Assembly: GCF_023204835.1 (NCBI RefSeq)
Contig: NZ_CP096270.1
Span: 1,922,001 to 1,986,000 of the forward strand
Reading direction: 5' to 3'
Length of the DNA stretch: 64,000 bases
Source of the DNA: Salinarchaeum laminariae
GTDB taxonomy: Archaea > Halobacteriota > Halobacteria > Halobacteriales > Salinarchaeaceae
Under the pieces are notes generated by a model. That model was not told where the DNA came from. It was given only the letters and a program-made list of their open reading frames with translations, and did not search any database. Below, piece after piece: positions 27,487 through 37,115 of this stretch. The translations under genes were made by a program, and so were the position numbers. The first letter of the stretch is position 1. Every line of letters begins with the position of its first letter.

Positions 27487-29967
27487 ATGACGTCCTTCCA
27501 GCAGACCCTCGGCGCCGAGGAGGGAGTTGCCGAGGAGCTCGCCGAGACGCAGCGAGCTATCTCCATCGCGGAGTTCTTCGAGAAGAACAAGCACATGCTC
27601 GGGTTCGACAGCGGGGCCCGAGGACTCGTAACTGCGGTCAAAGAGGCGGTCGACAACGCACTCGACGCCACGGAGGAGGCCGGTATTCTTCCCGACATCT
27701 ACGTCGAGATCGAGGAGGTCGGAGACTACTACCGGCTCACCGTCGAGGACAACGGACCAGGGATCACGAAAGAGCAGCTCCCCAAGATCTTCGGGAAGCT
27801 CCTCTATGGCTCCCGGTTCCACGTCCGTGAGCAGAACCGCGGTCAGCAGGGGATCGGGATCTCCGCCGCCGTCCTCTACTCCCAGCTTACGAGCGGGAAG
27901 CCCGCCGAGATTACCTCTCGGCCGAAGGGCGCCGACCGGGCACAGTATTTCGAGCTGATCATCGACACCGACGAGAACGAGCCCGAGATCCGCGCCGAGG
28001 AGGAGACGACCTGGGATCGGCCCCACGGCACGCGCATCGAACTCGAGATGGAGGCGAACATGCGCGCCCGCCAGCAGCTCCACGATTACGTCCTCCACAC
28101 TGCCGTCGTCAACCCGCACGCCCGGATCGAACTCCGCGAACCGGGGCTCGACGAGCCGCTGAAGTTCGAGCGCGCGACCGACGAGCTTCCGGCAGAGACC
28201 GACGAAATCCGGCCACACCCTCACGGCGTCGAGCTCGGCACCCTCCTGAAGATGCTGAAGGCGACGGACTCCCACTCCGTCTCCGGGTTTCTCCAGGGCG
28301 AGTTCACGCGCGTCGGGAAGAAGACCGCCGACGGCATCATCGACTCCTTCCGCGACGAGCACTTCGGCCGCGAGCTATCGTGGTCGTCGCCAGACAGCCA
28401 CGAGGACGCGGACGTGCGTCGCGCAGTCCAGCAAGCGGTCTCGAACAAGGGGAAAGAGGCCACGGCGGATTTCGCAGATCGAATCGCGAACGTCCTCGAG
28501 GAACGCGAGCGGATGAGCTACCACGAACTCGAGACGATCGCCGACAACGCCGCCGACGCCGTCGAGGAGGAGCATCCGAAAGCGTTCGGCAGCACAGTTC
28601 GGGAAAACGCGGTCGAAGCGGTCTGGGCGCAGGTGACTGGCGACGCGGCGGCCGGGGACGACGGGGAAGCGAGCATGGGCGACGCCGAGGCCAATCTCGA
28701 CGCCGAAACACGCCGTCGAGCCGACGTATATGCGCTCATCGACGACGCCACGAGCGACCGGAAGGACGACGAGACGCTCGACGGGCTCGCCCGCCGGATC
28801 GCAGAGAAGCTGACTGCCGAGACCGGCCCGCGTGATCGCCTCACGCTCGACGAGCTCGAGGACTACGTGGCGCGCTCCGCGGACATGACCGAGAAGCAGG
28901 GTGACGGCGTCTCGATCGGGGATACGGCCCGCGAGAACGTCATCGAGGCGCTCTGGGAGATCTCGCGGACGGTCCCCGACGAGCCGCCGAAAGTCCGCTC
29001 GCTTCAGGACGATCGCAACTCGGCGAGCAGTCTGCTCGAAGGGATGCGCTCCGTCGACGTGATGGCGCCGCCAACCTCCTGTCTCGCACCGATCACCGAC
29101 GGGCTGATCGAAGCGGGGCTGAAAAAGGAGTACGACGCGGACTTCTACGCGGCCTCGACGCGGGACGCCGACGTCCACGGCGGCGATCCCTTCATCGTCG
29201 AAGCCGGGATCGCCTACGGCGGTGAGATCGCCGAGGAGGGCTCCGTCGACGTGATGCGATTCGCGAACCGCGTGCCACTGGTCTATCAGCGAGGCGCCTG
29301 TGCGACGACGGACGTGGTGAAATCGATCGGCTGGCGGAACTACAACCTCGAGCAGCCCGGCGGCTCGGGCATCCCGAACGGCCCAGCAGTCATCATGGTT
29401 CACGTCGCGTCGACGAACGTCCCCTTCACCAGCGAGTCCAAGGACGCCGTCGCGAACGTGCCGGCGATGGAGGACGAGATCGAACTGGCGATTCGCGAGG
29501 CCGCTCGCGAGCTCAAGAGCTTCCTCAAGAAGCGTCAGTCGATGCAACAGCGAAAGCACAAACAGAACAAGCTCGGCGAGATCCTCCCGGAGATGGCTCG
29601 CAAGGTAGCGGAGGTCACCGATCAGGACGAGCCGGTCTTCGACGACGCGCTCGCCCGGATCATGAACAACGTGTTGATCGAGCGCTCGGTCGAAGCAAAC
29701 GGCGACGCGACAACGGTCTCGGTGACCGTCGAGAACAACAGCGACCGGTCGGAGTCCCCGAAGCTCACCGAGATCGTCACCGCCGAACCCCGCGACGTCT
29801 CCGACGGTGCGAGCGTCACGGAGATGGACGGGGAGTACTTCCTCACCTGGGAGCCGTCCGTCGGCGGGGGTGAGTCGGCCACCCTCGCGTACGAAATCGA
29901 CGGCGACGCCGAGTACGACCTGCAGGTCGACGGCGTCGAGGATCCGAAGCTGACGGTGAGCGAGTGA
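27487..29967 (+). CDS. top6B: DNA topoisomerase VI subunit B
   Basis: An 826-residue ATPase subunit of the type IIB topoisomerase. GHKL motifs: KEAVDNALD (Asn57), DNGPGI, and [14 protein letters not shown]. The transducer domain carries [18 protein letters not shown] and FLKKRQSM. A haloarchaeal insertion of roughly 200 acidic residues (about 300-500, [10 protein letters not shown]...[10 protein letters not shown]) interrupts the helix-two-turn-helix region and explains the extra length; an Ig-like C-terminal domain follows. It dimerises with Top6A to relax supercoils and decatenate DNA. The top6A gene starts 41 bases downstream. Confidence 0.96.
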   Translation: MTSFQQTLGAEEGVAEELAETQRAISIAEFFEKNKHMLGFDSGARGLVTAVKEAVDNALDATEEAGILPDIYVEIEEVGDYYRLTVEDNGPGITKEQLPKIFGKLLYGSRFHVREQNRGQQGIGISAAVLYSQLTSGKPAEITSRPKGADRAQYFELIIDTDENEPEIRAEEETTWDRPHGTRIELEMEANMRARQQLHDYVLHTAVVNPHARIELREPGLDEPLKFERATDELPAETDEIRPHPHGVELGTLLKMLKATDSHSVSGFLQGEFTRVGKKTADGIIDSFRDEHFGRELSWSSPDSHEDADVRRAVQQAVSNKGKEATADFADRIANVLEERERMSYHELETIADNAADAVEEEHPKAFGSTVRENAVEAVWAQVTGDAAAGDDGEASMGDAEANLDAETRRRADVYALIDDATSDRKDDETLDGLARRIAEKLTAETGPRDRLTLDELEDYVARSADMTEKQGDGVSIGDTARENVIEALWEISRTVPDEPPKVRSLQDDRNSASSLLEGMRSVDVMAPPTSCLAPITDGLIEAGLKKEYDADFYAASTRDADVHGGDPFIVEAGIAYGGEIAEEGSVDVMRFANRVPLVYQRGACATTDVVKSIGWRNYNLEQPGGSGIPNGPAVIMVHVASTNVPFTSESKDAVANVPAMEDEIELAIREAARELKSFLKKRQSMQQRKHKQNKLGEILPEMARKVAEVTDQDEPVFDDALARIMNNVLIERSVEANGDATTVSVTVENNSDRSESPKLTEIVTAEPRDVSDGASVTEMDGEYFLTWEPSVGGGESATLAYEIDGDAEYDLQVDGVEDPKLTVSE

Positions 29968-30008
29968 CCGACCGCATCGACTGATACACCACACCACGAT
30001 CTCTACCA

Positions 30009-31109
30009 ATGACAGCCGACACCCGCCTCAACGAAGCCGAAGCCCGAGAGCAACTGATCGACCTCGCCGCGGACATCTACGACCAGATGAACGCAGGCGA
30101 CATCCCGAGCATGACCATCCCGACCCGGACGAAATCCAACATCGAGTACTCCGAGGAGGAGGACGTCTGGGTCTACGGCGACCGCACGTCGACGAGATCC
30201 GCGAACAGCGTTCGCGGCGCCCGGAAACTCCTGAAGGCCGTCTACACCGTCGATTTCCTCGCCGAGCAGCTCGATCAGGACCGCTCCTCGACGCTCCGGG
30301 AGCTGTACTACCTCTCAGAATCCTGGGACAACGACGAGGCCCAGTTCAACGATCAGGACGAGTCCAACCAGCTCGTCGAAGACCTCGAGATCGTCACCGA
30401 GGTGACTCGCGAGGACTTCCACATGCGGCCCGAGGAGTCTGGCGCGAAGGTGATGGGACCGCTACACCTCCGCGAGCAGACGAACCGTGGCGACCGGGAG
30501 ATCCACTGCCAGCTCGACGTCGGGCAGGGCGGCTATCAGATTCCCAACAACCCCGACACCATCGAGTTCCTCGAGAACGACGCCGAGTTCGTCCTGTGCG
30601 TCGAGACCGGTGGGATGCGCGACCGGCTCGTCGAGAACGGGTTCGACGAGGAGTACGATACGATCATCGTCCACCTCGGCGGCCAGCCGGCGCGGGCGAC
30701 TCGCCGGCTCACCAAACGCCTCCACGACGAGCTCGACCTGCCAGTCGTCGTGTTCACTGACGGTGACCCCTGGTCCTACCGGATCTACGGCTCCGTCGCC
30801 TACGGCTCCATCAAGTCCGCACACCTCTCGGAGTATCTCGCGACCCCGGAAGCCGACTTCATCGGCATCCAGCCAGAGGACATCGTCGAGTACGACCTGC
30901 CGACCGATCCGCTCGCGGACTCCGACGTCAACGCGCTGGAAAGCGAGCTCGAGGACCCACGGTTCCAGACCGACTACTGGCGCGAACAGATCGAACTGCA
31001 GCTCGACATCGGGAAGAAGTCCGAACAGCAGGCCCTGGCGTCGCACGGTCTCGACTTCGTGACCGACACTTACCTCCCCGAGCGCCTCGAGGCGATGGGC
31101 CACATCTGA
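30009..31109 (+). CDS. top6A: DNA topoisomerase VI subunit A (Spo11 family)
   Basis: A 366-residue DNA-cleaving subunit. The catalytic Tyr lies in [11 protein letters not shown], second Tyr of the pair at residue 101. The TOPRIM domain shows CVETGGM with the metal Glu and [19 protein letters not shown] with the DxD. Related to eukaryotic Spo11. Second gene of the top6BA operon. Confidence 0.97.
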   Translation: MTADTRLNEAEAREQLIDLAADIYDQMNAGDIPSMTIPTRTKSNIEYSEEEDVWVYGDRTSTRSANSVRGARKLLKAVYTVDFLAEQLDQDRSSTLRELYYLSESWDNDEAQFNDQDESNQLVEDLEIVTEVTREDFHMRPEESGAKVMGPLHLREQTNRGDREIHCQLDVGQGGYQIPNNPDTIEFLENDAEFVLCVETGGMRDRLVENGFDEEYDTIIVHLGGQPARATRRLTKRLHDELDLPVVVFTDGDPWSYRIYGSVAYGSIKSAHLSEYLATPEADFIGIQPEDIVEYDLPTDPLADSDVNALESELEDPRFQTDYWREQIELQLDIGKKSEQQALASHGLDFVTDTYLPERLEAMGHI

Positions 31110-31205
31110 TCGGCTGGATCCTGCGGTCGATCCGTGCCACCGCCCGGTGTCGACGTTCGATCTCGGTGCGAGCAACTTACCTCTCCTGAATGGGTACGAT
31201 CGTGC

Positions 31206-31649
31206 ATGTCGGAGGACGACGACGGACTCACGCGCGAGCAGTTTCGCTGGCTCGTCTTCGCGTCCGTCGGTATCGGGGTGCTCTTGCTCGTGACGATTCT
31301 CGGACTGACGGCTGCGTCCTACGCGTGGGGAGCGAACGATCCCGGCGATCCAGTCGCCGACTTCACGGTCGAGACGATCGACCGCGATGGCGGCGTCGCG
31401 GCGAACATTACGCACGCCGGCGGTGACTCCGTCAGCCCGACCTCGATCGTGATCGAGGTCGACGGAGAACGGCGAGGAACGTGGGGCGAGCTCGGCGGCG
31501 AGGGGCCGGGCATCGTTTCTTTGGGGAACCAGCTCGTCCTCTCGGACGTAACCACCGGCGACCGGATCGTGATCTACTGGACCGGTGGCGATGGTGAACC
31601 CACTGCCTTCGGATCGGGAACTGTCGAATCGGGAAGCGGGAGCGATTGA
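31206..31649 (+). CDS. Membrane-anchored protein with type IV pilin-like C-terminal domain
   Basis: A 147-residue protein: short acidic N terminus, one membrane helix at about residues 16-39 (WLVFASVGIGVLLLVTILGL), then an extracellular domain (FTVETIDRDGGVAANITHAGGDSV...IVIYWTGGDGE). The ITHAGGDSV phrase is typical of the C-terminal domain of haloarchaeal pilin-like proteins, but the usual pilin signal peptide cleavage motif is missing, so it is not a normal pilin. Role unknown. An ACTTAC box lies about 33 bases upstream of the ATG. Confidence 0.6.
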   Translation: MSEDDDGLTREQFRWLVFASVGIGVLLLVTILGLTAASYAWGANDPGDPVADFTVETIDRDGGVAANITHAGGDSVSPTSIVIEVDGERRGTWGELGGEGPGIVSLGNQLVLSDVTTGDRIVIYWTGGDGEPTAFGSGTVESGSGSD

Positions 31650-31815
31650 CCAAATCGAGCCGGAAAGACGATTGCACTGCCGAGCAGTGCGGAGATGCTG
31701 GTCGAGGGCCGTTTTCGAACCACTGGTATCTCGTCGGGCCGGTCGGCACGGAGGCCCGACCGGGCCAGGTTCTCGGAACTCGGACGTATCTATTATATTA
31801 CACTCGTCTGACGAA

Positions 31816-31824
31816 TACTTAAGG
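31816..31824 (+). promoter_or_regulatory. TATA box before the small coiled-coil gene and smc
   Basis: TACTTAAGG at 24-32 bases before the ATG at 31848; probably the promoter for the coiled-coil gene, smc and scpA. A further AT-rich stretch lies at 31785-31805. Confidence 0.5.
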
Positions 31825-31847
31825 TGCCGGCGCGGGGGCATTACTGT

Positions 31848-32159
31848 ATGTCGAACCGGGTAGAGCAGCTCGAGACGACCGTTTCGGAGCTCGAGTCGAC
31901 GATCGAGGGACTGACCGAGGAGCTCGTCGAGACCAAAGAGCGCCTCCGCGTAATCGAATCGCAGCTGGACGTCGACGCCGCAGACGTCGTTCAGGACTCA
32001 CAGATCCGCGAAGCGCCAGCGGAGAGTGCACCGACGAAAGAGGCGGCACCGGACGAGGTCGAGCAGGCGGTCGAAGCGGATAAGGAGCCCGAGAATCAGG
32101 AAGCAGACGAGGCGGAGGGGAGCGGTTCCGGTCTCGGCGACGACATCATCGTCGCCTGA
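31848..32159 (+). CDS. Small coiled-coil protein upstream of smc
   Basis: A 103-residue protein. Residues 1-45 form a regular heptad coiled coil (RVEQLETTVSELESTIEGL); the rest is an acidic, Glu/Ala-rich disordered tail ending GLGDDIIVA. I recognise no enzymatic domain. It ends 27 bases before smc on the same strand, so it is probably co-transcribed with the condensin genes and may act with them (inference). Confidence 0.75.
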   Translation: MSNRVEQLETTVSELESTIEGLTEELVETKERLRVIESQLDVDAADVVQDSQIREAPAESAPTKEAAPDEVEQAVEADKEPENQEADEAEGSGSGLGDDIIVA

Positions 32160-32186
32160 CCGGGCCCGTCCCCGGGCCCAGAAGGC

Positions 32187-35100
32187 ATGCACATTCAGGA
32201 ACTCGTCCTCGAGAATTTCAAAAGCTTCGGGCGGAAGACCCGAATCCCGCTCTACGAGGATTTCACTACCATCTCCGGGCCCAACGGATCGGGAAAATCT
32301 AACATTATCGACGCAGTGCTGTTCGCGCTCGGCCTCGCACGCACCAGAGGCATCCGGGCGCGGAAGCTGACTGACCTCATCTACAATCCCGGCCACGAGG
32401 CCGGCGCCGACGCAGCGGGGCCGATGGAGGCAACCGTCGAGGTCATCCTCGACAACGAGGACGGCAGGCTCAGCCGGGCACAGGTCGTCAACGCCGCCGG
32501 CACCGAGAAGGTGGGCGACGTCGACAAGATTTCGATCCGACGGCGCGTCAAGGAGACCGAGGACAACTACTACTCCTACTACTATCTCAACGATCGGTCG
32601 GTCAACCTCTCGGACATTCAGGACCTGCTCGCACAGGCCGGGGTGACGCCGGAGGGGTACAACGTCGTCATGCAGGGCGACGTCACCGGCATCATCAACA
32701 TGACCGCCGGCGAGCGTCGGGAGATCATCGACGAGATCGCCGGCGTCGCGGAGTTCGACGCGAAGAAGGAGGACGCCCTCGAAGAGTTAGAGGTCGTCCA
32801 GGAGCGCATCGACGAGGCCGAACTCCGGATCGAGGAGAAGGAAGACCGGCTCGAACAGCTCGCCGACGAGCGGGAGACCGCCCTCGAGTACCGCGACCTT
32901 CGCGAGGAGAAGACGGAGTACGAGGGCTACCTCAAAGCCGCCGAACTCGAGGAGAAACGCGAGGAACGCGAGTCGATCCAGGCGGAGATCGAGGACGGCG
33001 AGTCCGAACTCGAAGAGCTCGAGTCCGAACTCGACCAACGCCAGGGGCGTGTCACCCGCCTTCAGGAAGATCTCGAGGATCTCAACGCGGAGATCGAGCG
33101 CAAGGGCGAAGACGAGCAGATGGAGCTCAAACGCGAGGTCGACGCCATCCAGAACCAGATCGCCCGCCTCGAAGACAAGATCGAACTCGCCGAAGAGCGC
33201 ATCGACGAGGCCGAGGCCCGACGGAAGGACGCGTTCGTCAAACTCGACCGGAAGAACGAGGAGATCGACGAGCTCGAACGCCAGATCCGCGAGACGAAGG
33301 TCGAGCAGTCCTCCGTGAAATCCGAACTCGAAGAACGCGAGGAGGCGCTCGCCGAGGTCGAAGAGCGCATCGACGCCGTCGACACGGAGTTCGAGGCGCT
33401 CAAAGACGAACTGCAGACGGCGAAGGAGGAACGCGAAGAGCGTCGCGGCGAGAAGAACGAGCTCCAGCGCGAGCAGGACCGGCTGCTCGACCAGGCTCGC
33501 CGCCGCTCCAGCGAGATCGACGAGGCGGAGGCCGAGCGGGAGGATCTGGAGGCGAAGCTTCCGGAGCTCGAGGCAGAGCGCGACGACCTCGAATCCGAGC
33601 TTCGCAAGGCCGAGGCGAACCGCGAGAACATCGCCGAGGTCGTCGACGATCTGCAGGAGGAAAAGCGCGACCAGCAGGAAGAACTCGACGCGCTCGACGA
33701 CGAGATCCAGGCCAAACAACAGGAATACGCACAGCTCGAGGCCCAGGCCGGCGAAAGCGGCGACTCCTCCTACGGCCGCGCTGTATCCACGATCCTGAAC
33801 GCCGAAAAGCCGGGCGTCCACGGCACGGTCGCCCAGCTCGGTAGTGTCGAGGATCGGTACGCGACTGCCTGTGAAACCGCCGCCGGTGGCCGGCTGGCCA
33901 ACGTCGTCGTCAACGACGACGGCGTCGGCGAGGACTGCATCGACTATCTGAAGGCCCAGAACGCGGGCCGTGCGACCTTCCTCCCGCTGACGGAGATGGA
34001 CAAGCGCGGCCTGCCAAGCGCGCCCGACGACCCCGGCGTCGTCGACTTCGCGTACAACCTCGTCGACTTCGGCGGCGAGTACGAGGGCATCTTCTCCTAC
34101 GTGCTCGGCGACACGCTCGTCGTCGAGGACATGGAGACGGCCCGCGCGTACATGGGCCGATTCCGCATGGTCACGCTCGAGGGCGACCTCGTCGAGAAGT
34201 CCGGTGCGATGACCGGCGGGTCGACGAGTGGCTCCCGGTACTCATTCACCAAGACCGGGAAAGGCAAACTCGAGCGCGTCGCCGAGGAGATCAACGGGCT
34301 TCAGGACCGCCGGAGCGACCTCAAATCGGAGATCCGCGATCTCGAGGAGCGCATCGACAGCGCCCGCGACCGCCGCTCGGACGCGACGGAAGAGGTCCAG
34401 TCGCTGCAGGCCGACGTCGATCGCGTCGAGGATGAGATGGCCGACGTTCGTGAGGAGATCGAGGCCCAGACGGAGCGCGTCGCGGACCTCGAAGACCAGC
34501 GCGAGGCCGTCGACGAGGAGATGAACGAGCTGGAGGAGTCCCTCGAGGAGGTCGATTCCGAAATCGCGACGCTCGACGACGAAATCGAGGAGATCGAAAG
34601 CGAGCTCGCGGACTCCGAAGTCCCCGAGCTCACCGCCGAGGCCGAGGAGATCGAGGGCGAGATCGCCGACCTCGAGGACCGGATGGACGCCCTCGAGGCC
34701 CGCCGGAACGAGTACGAACTCGAGAAGGGGTACGCCGAGGACGCCATCGACGACCTCAACGACGAGATCGAACAGGCCCAGGAGACGAAGGCCGACCAGC
34801 AAGACGAGATCGCCGAGTTCGAGGACGAAATCGAGGCCCAGGAGGCGACCCTCGAGGAGACTCGCAAGGAGATACTCGCGCTGGAAGAGGAGCTTTCCGA
34901 CCTCAAAGAGGAGCGCACGGAGCTTCGCGATACGGTCCAGGAGGCCGTCGACGCTCGCGACGAGGTCAAATCCGACCTCCAGGGCGCCCGGACGGAGCTG
35001 AACGAACACCGCGAGCGTGCGAGCACGCTCGATTCCGAGATCGAGGAGCTAGAGGCGGAGGTCGACGCCTACGATCCCGAGGAGGTCCCCGACCACGACG

Positions 35101-35759
35101 AAGTACGCCGTCGCATCGGCGAGCTTGAATCCGAGATGGCCACACTCGAGCCGGTCAACATGAAGGCGATCGATGAGTACGACGCCGTCGAGGCCGATCT
35201 CGAGGATCTCCAGGAGCGCAAGGATACGCTCGTCGACGAGCGCGAGGGGATCACCGACCGCATCGAGTCCTACGAGAGCCAGAAGAAATCGGCGTTCATG
35301 GAGTCCTTCGAGGCGATCGACGACCACTTCCAGCGCATCTTCGAGCGGCTTTCCAACGGCACCGGCGAGCTCGTTCTCGAAGACGAGGAGGATCCCTTCG
35401 ACGGCGGCATGACGATGAAGGCCGAGCCCGCGGACAAGCCGGTCGCTCGCCTCGAGGCGATGAGCGGCGGCGAGAAGTCACTCACCGCGCTCTCCTTCAT
35501 CTTCGCCATCCAGCGCCACGACCCGGCACCGTTCTACGCGCTCGACGAGATCGACGCTTTCCTCGACGCCGCCAACGCCGAGCGCGTCGGTGAGATGGTC
35601 GACGAGCTCGCCGGCGACGCGCAGTTCGTCGTCGTCTCCCATCGCTCGGCGATGCTCGAACGCTCCGAGCGCGCGATCGGGGTGACGATGCAGGACGACA
35701 ACGTGAGTGCAGTCACCGGGATCGACCTCGGTGGTGAGGGGGTGCCTGCTGATGACTGA
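32187..35759 (+). CDS. smc: Chromosome segregation ATPase SMC
   Basis: A 1190-residue SMC protein. Walker A is GPNGSGKS at residues 31-38; long coiled coils run to a hinge at about 530-660 (GVHGTVAQLGSVEDRYATAC...VVEDMETARAYM); a return coil leads to signature MSGGEKS at about 1092 and Walker B FYALDEIDAF. It forms the ring of archaeal condensin that organises the chromosome. The scpA start overlaps its end by 8 bases. Confidence 0.97.
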   Translation: MHIQELVLENFKSFGRKTRIPLYEDFTTISGPNGSGKSNIIDAVLFALGLARTRGIRARKLTDLIYNPGHEAGADAAGPMEATVEVILDNEDGRLSRAQVVNAAGTEKVGDVDKISIRRRVKETEDNYYSYYYLNDRSVNLSDIQDLLAQAGVTPEGYNVVMQGDVTGIINMTAGERREIIDEIAGVAEFDAKKEDALEELEVVQERIDEAELRIEEKEDRLEQLADERETALEYRDLREEKTEYEGYLKAAELEEKREERESIQAEIEDGESELEELESELDQRQGRVTRLQEDLEDLNAEIERKGEDEQMELKREVDAIQNQIARLEDKIELAEERIDEAEARRKDAFVKLDRKNEEIDELERQIRETKVEQSSVKSELEEREEALAEVEERIDAVDTEFEALKDELQTAKEEREERRGEKNELQREQDRLLDQARRRSSEIDEAEAEREDLEAKLPELEAERDDLESELRKAEANRENIAEVVDDLQEEKRDQQEELDALDDEIQAKQQEYAQLEAQAGESGDSSYGRAVSTILNAEKPGVHGTVAQLGSVEDRYATACETAAGGRLANVVVNDDGVGEDCIDYLKAQNAGRATFLPLTEMDKRGLPSAPDDPGVVDFAYNLVDFGGEYEGIFSYVLGDTLVVEDMETARAYMGRFRMVTLEGDLVEKSGAMTGGSTSGSRYSFTKTGKGKLERVAEEINGLQDRRSDLKSEIRDLEERIDSARDRRSDATEEVQSLQADVDRVEDEMADVREEIEAQTERVADLEDQREAVDEEMNELEESLEEVDSEIATLDDEIEEIESELADSEVPELTAEAEEIEGEIADLEDRMDALEARRNEYELEKGYAEDAIDDLNDEIEQAQETKADQQDEIAEFEDEIEAQEATLEETRKEILALEEELSDLKEERTELRDTVQEAVDARDEVKSDLQGARTELNEHRERASTLDSEIEELEAEVDAYDPEEVPDHDEVRRRIGELESEMATLEPVNMKAIDEYDAVEADLEDLQERKDTLVDEREGITDRIESYESQKKSAFMESFEAIDDHFQRIFERLSNGTGELVLEDEEDPFDGGMTMKAEPADKPVARLEAMSGGEKSLTALSFIFAIQRHDPAPFYALDEIDAFLDAANAERVGEMVDELAGDAQFVVVSHRSAMLERSERAIGVTMQDDNVSAVTGIDLGGEGVPADD

Positions 35760-37020
35760 CGAGACTCCGGAGGCGGCGGAGCCGACGAACGGAGTCTCGG
35801 AAACCTCGAGCGGGGTCTCCGCGAGCGAAGCGAGCGGAGTATCCGACGAGCAAAGCGAGTCGGATGCCCGTCAGAACGGCGGGTCTGACGGTGGCTCGTC
35901 GGATCCTCGATCCGACGGTGAGCGAACCGACCCGCGAGACGACGAGGCCGACGAGGAGGCGAAGCCGACGCAGGAGGTCTCGAACGATGCGGACGACGCA
36001 GACGAGATCCCACTCGACATCACCGGTCACGAGGATCGATCACCGCCCGGCGAGGGCGATTCCGGCGAGGATAGCGACGCCGGTGGCGACGAGGCCGTCG
36101 CAGCCAACGGCGGGACGGCAGCTGTCGAGACTGGCACGCCCAGCGCCGACGCTGGCCCGGTGGAGGAGGCGGACCTCCTCGCAGAGGAGATCGCCGAGGA
36201 GAACGGCGGGCAGCCCGACGATTCCGCCGAGGAGTCCGACGACGAAGTCGAACCGATCGAGTTGCTCGTCCAGCTCGCGAAGGACGGCGAGATCGACCCC
36301 TGGGACATCGACGTCGTCGAGGTTACGGAGGAGTTCCTCGCCGCGCTCGACGAGGGCAGCCTCCGCGAGTCGGGTCGCGCGCTGTTCTACGCGTCCGTGC
36401 TGGTCCGGCTGAAGAGTGACGTGCTCCTCGATCCCGAAGTCGCAGAGGAGGCCGAGGACGAGTGGGACGCGCCGATGGAAGCGCCGGAGGACGCGCCACC
36501 TGCGTTCGACCCGGTCGACTCCCTCGAGGACGAGATGGAGCGCCGCCTGCAGCGCAAACACGTCCGCGGAACGCCCGAGACGCTCGACGAGCTCGTCAGG
36601 GAGCTCCGCGAGGCCGAGCGGGGCTCCTGGTGGAAAGAGGGCCGCGAGTACGACACCAGCGAGTCACCCGCCGGCTTCGACCGTGGTACCCAGACCGTCG
36701 ACTATCACATGGACGACGATCGCCGCATGGACGGCGAGCCGACCGCTCAGGAAGTCACTGAGCGGACCCACGGCGAGGACATCGAGGAGATCATCGAGGA
36801 CGTTCGTGCGGAGCTCTTCGAACATTACGACGCGGGCCGGCCCGAGGTGCTCTTCCGCGAGGTCGAGGACGCCGGCGGCTCTCGCGTCCACACGTTCCTG
36901 TCGGTTCTCTTCCTCGCGAACCGCGGCGAGATTCGGCTCCAGCAGGACCAGCTCTTCGGCGACCTCTGGATTCAGGATCCCACCGCGGAGCTCGGCGTCG
37001 AGGGCGCGGTAGCGGACTGA
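35752..37020 (+). CDS. scpA: Segregation and condensation protein A (kleisin)
   Basis: A 422-residue ScpA with an unusual N terminus: the first about 165 residues are an acidic Ser/Gly/Asp-rich disordered tail. The kleisin core starts at PIELLVQLAKDGEIDPWDIDVVEVTEEFL, continues through GRALFYASVLVRLKSDVLLDP and ends in a winged helix (VHTFLSVLFLANRGEIRLQQ). It bridges the SMC heads. Start ATG overlaps the smc stop (ATGACTGA). No scpB follows. The part coding for the tail contains five perfect DNA hairpins, listed separately. Confidence 0.92.
   Translation: MTDETPEAAEPTNGVSETSSGVSASEASGVSDEQSESDARQNGGSDGGSSDPRSDGERTDPRDDEADEEAKPTQEVSNDADDADEIPLDITGHEDRSPPGEGDSGEDSDAGGDEAVAANGGTAAVETGTPSADAGPVEEADLLAEEIAEENGGQPDDSAEESDDEVEPIELLVQLAKDGEIDPWDIDVVEVTEEFLAALDEGSLRESGRALFYASVLVRLKSDVLLDPEVAEEAEDEWDAPMEAPEDAPPAFDPVDSLEDEMERRLQRKHVRGTPETLDELVRELREAERGSWWKEGREYDTSESPAGFDRGTQTVDYHMDDDRRMDGEPTAQEVTERTHGEDIEEIIEDVRAELFEHYDAGRPEVLFREVEDAGGSRVHTFLSVLFLANRGEIRLQQDQLFGDLWIQDPTAELGVEGAVAD
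35760..35917 (+). repeat. Five consecutive perfect hairpins in the start of scpA
   Basis: Stems: 35760-35769/35790-35799 (10 bp), 35817-35822/35834-35839 (6 bp), 35841-35847/35859-35865 (7 bp), 35868-35875/35884-35891 (8 bp), 35897-35905/35909-35917 (9 bp, loop CTC). The second and third have nearly identical 11-base loops (GAGCGAAGCGA and GAGCAAAGCGA). All lie within codons of the disordered tail, starting six bases after the start codon. Confidence 0.8.
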
Positions 37021-37115
37021 CGGATCGAGGCGAGTCCAGCGCCGTCGCGGCCCCTCCGTCGGTGCCGTCCAGGGATCTGACGAACCTTTTTGCCCGGCGG
37101 CGCTGTCGTGAGCGT

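Noticed and set aside
28375..30009. 544-codon open frame opposite top6B
   Set aside because: Same third-position GC artefact; no recognisable domain.
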